Shown one piece after another: positions 61,082-64,000 of a stretch of DNA of 64,000 nucleotides; position 1 is the first letter of the stretch, and every line of letters starts with the position of its first letter. Source of the stretch: Desulfosporosinus sp. (GTDB lineage: Bacteria > Bacillota > Desulfitobacteriia > Desulfitobacteriales > Desulfitobacteriaceae); contig DOPM01000055.1 of the NCBI GenBank assembly GCA_003513495.1, positions 1 to 64,000 of the forward strand. The letters are read 5' to 3'. The translations under genes and the position numbers were made by a program. The notes beneath the pieces were generated by a model that was not told the origin of the DNA, searched no databases, and was given only the letters and a program-made list of their open reading frames with translations.

Positions 61082-62008
61082 CTAGGCACGCCAAAGTCTT
61101 AAGGTCAGACAGCGAAGACTTCCTCCTCCGGCTAATAGGGCATCGGGATGAAATTCAATAATCTGTACGCCCCGTTGCTTTAACTTCTCTTTAGTCTGAC
61201 GGTTAAGTGCCATATCATAGTGAATAAGGACCTTAGGTTCTAATACAACAAAACTGCAACCCCAATTTTGTTGCTCTTCATCATCTATTTCCACTAGTTC
61301 CATATTTCGTTTTCCTAAAAAGGTCTTTAGATCAATTTCAATCCGCTTCTGTCTGGTAATTAAGTAAGTTCTAAGAAATGAAGGGGGGAAATACAGGGCT
61401 AAGTCTTCACTAATTCTGTTGAAAATCATATCTGCATGCATAAACCTTCGTGCCTGTGGTGCCTCAATATAAATTACTTCTTCGAAAATATCTAGGGCTT
61501 TAGTAAAGAATTTTTCAATGGTACTGGGTTTATGCCGTTCAGTATCCACGATAATTAACGTATTTGGGGACAAAACTAAACAACCTTCAAACTGCTCATG
61601 GGTTTCAAATTCATGAAAGATAGGTATGCCGATATTTGTGAGAACCTCCTTAACAACCTGTTCCTCCCCCGCCCTAGTACCCGGACACATTTCGGATAAA
61701 ATAGCCCCTTTACTCGTAATGACAGCTGTGTCGTGTAGATAAGGTAAATTCGGGAGTTTGGCAAGCAAGTCCTTTGTGTGGTGTACAAAGTCTCTAACAA
61801 ATAGCACCTCAACTTCATGTGCTTGTAACAACTGCGCATATTTTTCATGCTCAATTAAGTACTGATCTACCTTTGGAACATAATTAAATAAGTGATACTT
61901 GTAGTTTGATTCATTGATAGTTGCAAGAGATTCTATAGGGTTATGAAGTAAAACTTTTCTTAATCTTACTAGCTTTTCAACTCCGTACCTTGGTTGTGTT
62001 CTGTTCAT
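61082..62008 (-). CDS. Arginine-deiminase-fold (amidinotransferase family) protein
   Basis: The 308-residue protein shows the guanidino-modifying enzyme fold. It has LRKVLLHNP near the start, FVRDFVHHTKDLL and YLHDTAVI, the catalytic histidine in RRFMHADMIFNRIS (about 189-202) and the nucleophilic cysteine near the C-terminus in AGGGSLRCLTLRLWR (about 292-306). It is shorter than arginine deiminase (about 410 residues) and lacks its helical insert, closer to compact dimethylarginine-type hydrolases. No carbamoyltransferase or arginine transport genes are nearby, so the substrate is open. Confidence 0.8.
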   Translation of the reverse strand: MNRTQPRYGVEKLVRLRKVLLHNPIESLATINESNYKYHLFNYVPKVDQYLIEHEKYAQLLQAHEVEVLFVRDFVHHTKDLLAKLPNLPYLHDTAVITSKGAILSEMCPGTRAGEEQVVKEVLTNIGIPIFHEFETHEQFEGCLVLSPNTLIIVDTERHKPSTIEKFFTKALDIFEEVIYIEAPQARRFMHADMIFNRISEDLALYFPPSFLRTYLITRQKRIEIDLKTFLGKRNMELVEIDDEEQQNWGCSFVVLEPKVLIHYDMALNRQTKEKLKQRGVQIIEFHPDALLAGGGSLRCLTLRLWRA

Positions 62009-62108
62009 TTTTTACATCCTATCTAACCTTTTTTTGATAGTAGTATTTGTTACTGGCAGCAATTACATACCTACATAAAAGCGGCGGCAAAATTGCAGGG
62101 CGGGAGAT

Positions 62109-62963
62109 TTATTTAAACATTATCTTTTTTGGAATACTACTTTCGCATGGAACCTTGACCTGGCATTTTCCACAACCATATCTTGGTTTAAACATTTCCT
62201 TAGTTTTATTAACATATTCCGAACATAGTATATGATTTTTACCCGTCTCAAGGGATATAGCCTTAACTGGACAATTCTTCACACAAGCACCACACATAGA
62301 ACAATTATGATAAATGTTATCTGATACACGAGTGTCAGGAGATAACTCTAACTCTGAAACAATACTTCCCAACCTCCCGGCAATTCCTTTTTCAGTAATA
62401 AAGCCTTTAGAAAGTCCGAACGTTCCAAGTCCACATACAAATGCAATATGTCGTTCTGACCAATTGCTTGTATATACTCCGTCTCCACTGTGATTATCTG
62501 ATTTTTGATCATTATTATAACCCGCTTTTGCCCAAAACCTCTTGTCCAAAGATGGTGAAAGACATTTATAACCGGCATTTGTCAATACAGCACACAAATA
62601 TTGACAGAGCTTTACAATAAATGCCTGACCTTCTATTCTGCCATGCAACCATTCTTCCGAGGGCCATACCCCTTCCCTGCTGTTACCCTTCTTCACGACA
62701 TCAGTAAAGGGTAAAAAAATGGAAATCACTGTTTTGGCCGTCGGCAACCATTCTTGAGGAGCAAGGAAATGTTTTCCGATGACCGATGGTTCAGTTAACT
62801 TCTTAAAGTATGGGTCAAAAGCCGAGCCAAAGCCAAAAATCGGATTTTCAAAAATTCTCATGCCAACAACTGCTTCGCTTAGCGCAATCGACTCAGGTAT
62901 TTTATTATGCTCTGATTCTTCCACAAACCTTTTCGCAATTTTAATTATTTCTATCTTATCCAT
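62109..62963 (-). CDS. QueG-like [4Fe-4S] protein, probable reductase
   Basis: The 284-residue protein has an N-terminal QueG-like domain (KTVISIFLPF; GLGTFGLSKGFITEKGIAGRLGSIVSEL) and a C-terminal ferredoxin-type motif CSMCGACVKNCPVKAISLETGKNHILCSEY, plus YGCGKCQVKVPCE. This resembles the epoxyqueuosine reductase superfamily, including its reductive-dehalogenase-like relatives, but it is not QueG itself. ATG 62963 follows GGGGTGGAGG and replaces an upstream in-frame start. Substrate unknown; Fe-S electron transfer is likely. Confidence 0.78.
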   Translation of the reverse strand: MDKIEIIKIAKRFVEESEHNKIPESIALSEAVVGMRIFENPIFGFGSAFDPYFKKLTEPSVIGKHFLAPQEWLPTAKTVISIFLPFTDVVKKGNSREGVWPSEEWLHGRIEGQAFIVKLCQYLCAVLTNAGYKCLSPSLDKRFWAKAGYNNDQKSDNHSGDGVYTSNWSERHIAFVCGLGTFGLSKGFITEKGIAGRLGSIVSELELSPDTRVSDNIYHNCSMCGACVKNCPVKAISLETGKNHILCSEYVNKTKEMFKPRYGCGKCQVKVPCESSIPKKIMFK

Positions 62964-63164
62964 AATCCTCCACCCCTTACAAACCATTAATACAATAACA
63001 TCCGTTGCAACCATTTTAATCCATTTTGATGCTGCTTACAATAACTAAGAAACCTACCGGTTAAACGATTAGAATTAAATCCAAGATCGAGTCAAACAGG
63101 TTGCAAATTAACCCTGCTGAAGATCATCTAGTATTTGTTCTGTGCAAAGAACTCTATCCCCCAA

Positions 63165-63193
63165 TTGACTTTAACGTAAACTGGTATTATAAT
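63165..63193 (+). promoter_or_regulatory. Consensus promoter of the MerR/acyl-CoA dehydrogenase unit
   Basis: TTGACT (63165-63170) and a perfect TATAAT (63188-63193) are 17 bases apart, 44 bases before the MerR start. It is the best sigma-A promoter in the window. The 17-bp spacer differs from MerR-activated promoters, so the MerR protein would more likely repress it. Confidence 0.75.
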
Positions 63194-63236
63194 ATTCTTA
63201 ATATTAAAAATACAATATATCAGGGTGGGACAAAAA

Positions 63237-63629
63237 ATGGCAGAAACATCCGGACCAATTCTTACTATTTCAGAACTGGCTGACGAACTAGGAGTTACAG
63301 CTAGAACTATACGCTATTATGAGGAGGTGGGATTGATTGAACCGATACGCCATGAGGATATTGCTCAGAGACTTTATGGCGCGAGAGAACGTGGTCGGCT
63401 CAAGCTGATTTTAAGAGGAAAACGGCTTGGATTTTCTTTAACTCAAATTAAAGAAATGATTGATTTATATAATGCAGATCCCACGGAACGAGAACAGCTC
63501 CAGCGGACTATTGCCTACGGTGAGCAGCGATTGGCCGAAATTGATGAGCTGTTACAAGATTTGCAGGTCATGCGAGAAGAAATAATGGACTATCATAACA
63601 AGTTTGTGGAACGCTTAAAAAAGCTTTGA
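63237..63629 (+). CDS. MerR-family regulator of fatty-acid genes
   Basis: The 130-residue protein has a MerR helix-turn-helix (TISELADELGVTARTIRYYEEVGLIEP) and RGRLKLILRGKRLGFSLTQIKEMIDLYNADPT, then a coiled coil. Short MerR proteins of this type accompany acyl-CoA dehydrogenase genes in Firmicutes. The next gene begins 35 bases downstream and is one. ATG 63237 follows GGTGGGA and is preferred to GTG 63225. Confidence 0.85.
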   Translation: MAETSGPILTISELADELGVTARTIRYYEEVGLIEPIRHEDIAQRLYGARERGRLKLILRGKRLGFSLTQIKEMIDLYNADPTEREQLQRTIAYGEQRLAEIDELLQDLQVMREEIMDYHNKFVERLKKL

Positions 63630-63664
63630 AAGAGGTGAATCATCCGTTCAATGCGGATGGAACT

Positions 63665-64000
63665 ATGTTTGATTTCTTACTTAATGAGACACAAAAAGCA
63701 CTAGTTCAAGAAACGTCACACTTTGTCCGCACAAATGTTCCAAAACAACTAGTGTTGGATATGGATGCGGAAAAGGTTACCTACCCTAAGGAATATATTG
63801 ATTCTCTAGCCAAAGCGAATCTACTAGGATTACGGTTTCCCAAATCCTTGGGTGGACGGGAAATGGGTTGGGCTGAAGAAGTACTGGCCATCGTGGAAAT
63901 CGGTACCTTAGGGACCAGCTTAGGTTGTCTTTATTCCCTTCCCTCTATCGTTGGAGAGGCAATTAATAAATTTGGCAGCGAAGACTTAAAAACTCGATTC
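63665..64000 (+). CDS. Acyl-CoA dehydrogenase, N-terminal part (cut by window end)
   Basis: From ATG 63665 the frame is open to the end of the window (112 codons) and reads FLLNETQKALVQETSHFVRTNVPK, then LLGLRFPKSLGGREMGWAEEVLAIVEIGTLG. This is the helical N-terminal domain of acyl-CoA dehydrogenases. The FAD-binding middle and catalytic Glu lie outside. A weak GGA site precedes the ATG; an upstream GTG is possible. Partial. Confidence 0.85.
   Translation, partial: MFDFLLNETQKALVQETSHFVRTNVPKQLVLDMDAEKVTYPKEYIDSLAKANLLGLRFPKSLGGREMGWAEEVLAIVEIGTLGTSLGCLYSLPSIVGEAINKFGSEDLKTRF

Noticed and set aside
1..64000. CRISPR arrays, insertion sequences, prophage or integrase genes
   Set aside because: No regularly spaced direct repeats, transposase motifs or phage genes were recognised on either strand.

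Overview
The window comes from a low-to-mid GC, spore-forming anaerobic Firmicute, most likely a member of the Peptococcaceae such as Desulfosporosinus or Desulfitobacterium. The evidence is a Gram-positive PolC-type polymerase, a CotF-like spore coat protein, strong AGGAGG ribosome binding sites, an anaerobic Ni-Fe-S CO dehydrogenase, a tungsten-type aldehyde ferredoxin oxidoreductase and several corrinoid methyltransferases of the non-pyrrolysine MttB family. The genus is inferred; the physiology is read from the genes.

Layout. 1-6600: the edge of an initiator tRNA, a CcdC-like membrane protein, a CotF-like protein, small membrane or hypothetical genes, and a MoxR ATPase / unknown / metallopeptidase-VWA operon. 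6700-13800: a minus-strand operon with an amidohydrolase of the 8-oxoguanine deaminase type, a BMP-family lipoprotein, a nucleoside-type ABC transporter and a MerR regulator; its promoter has the 19-bp spacer and central palindrome typical of MerR-controlled promoters. 14000-23700: regulators and accessory genes (MocR-like, GNAT, DUF1456, TetR with a PEP-utilising enzyme, PadR with DUF2812, Uma2). 23700-27400: a CO module cooC-cooS with a CooA-like CRP/FNR regulator. 27400-32900: a wrecked ECF sigma/anti-sigma pair, a lipoprotein with two repeated domains, a small GNAT and a secreted beta-propeller protein.

32900-55200 is the most interesting part: about 22 kb, nearly all on the minus strand. 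It holds three MttB-family methyltransferases, a corrinoid protein, an MtgA-like corrinoid:tetrahydrofolate methyltransferase, a five-gene branched-chain-type ABC transporter and two cupin-XRE regulators. Next to these sit a proline racemase/hydroxyproline epimerase, a multi-subunit D-(hydroxy)proline dehydrogenase (two FAD subunits and two [2Fe-2S] proteins), a DapA-family deaminase/aldolase, an aldehyde ferredoxin oxidoreductase with its own MoaD/ThiS protein, and a MetH-activation-like protein. Together they suggest uptake and complete use of an N-methylated proline or hydroxyproline betaine: methyl groups go to tetrahydrofolate, and the amino acid is epimerised, oxidised, deaminated and finally oxidised by the tungsten enzyme to 2-oxoglutarate. 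The substrate and the whole-pathway assignment are inference.

55300-64000: polC, an unknown membrane protein, a 3-methyladenine DNA glycosylase, an arginine-deiminase-fold protein, a ferredoxin-type QueG-like protein, and the start of a fatty-acid cluster (MerR regulator and truncated acyl-CoA dehydrogenase).

Signs of decay include an AIG2-type gene remnant, a chemoreceptor N-terminus broken by frameshifts just before a dehydrogenase subunit gene, and the sigma/anti-sigma wreck. Two dispersed intergenic repeat families are each seen twice. No CRISPR array, insertion sequence or prophage was recognised.
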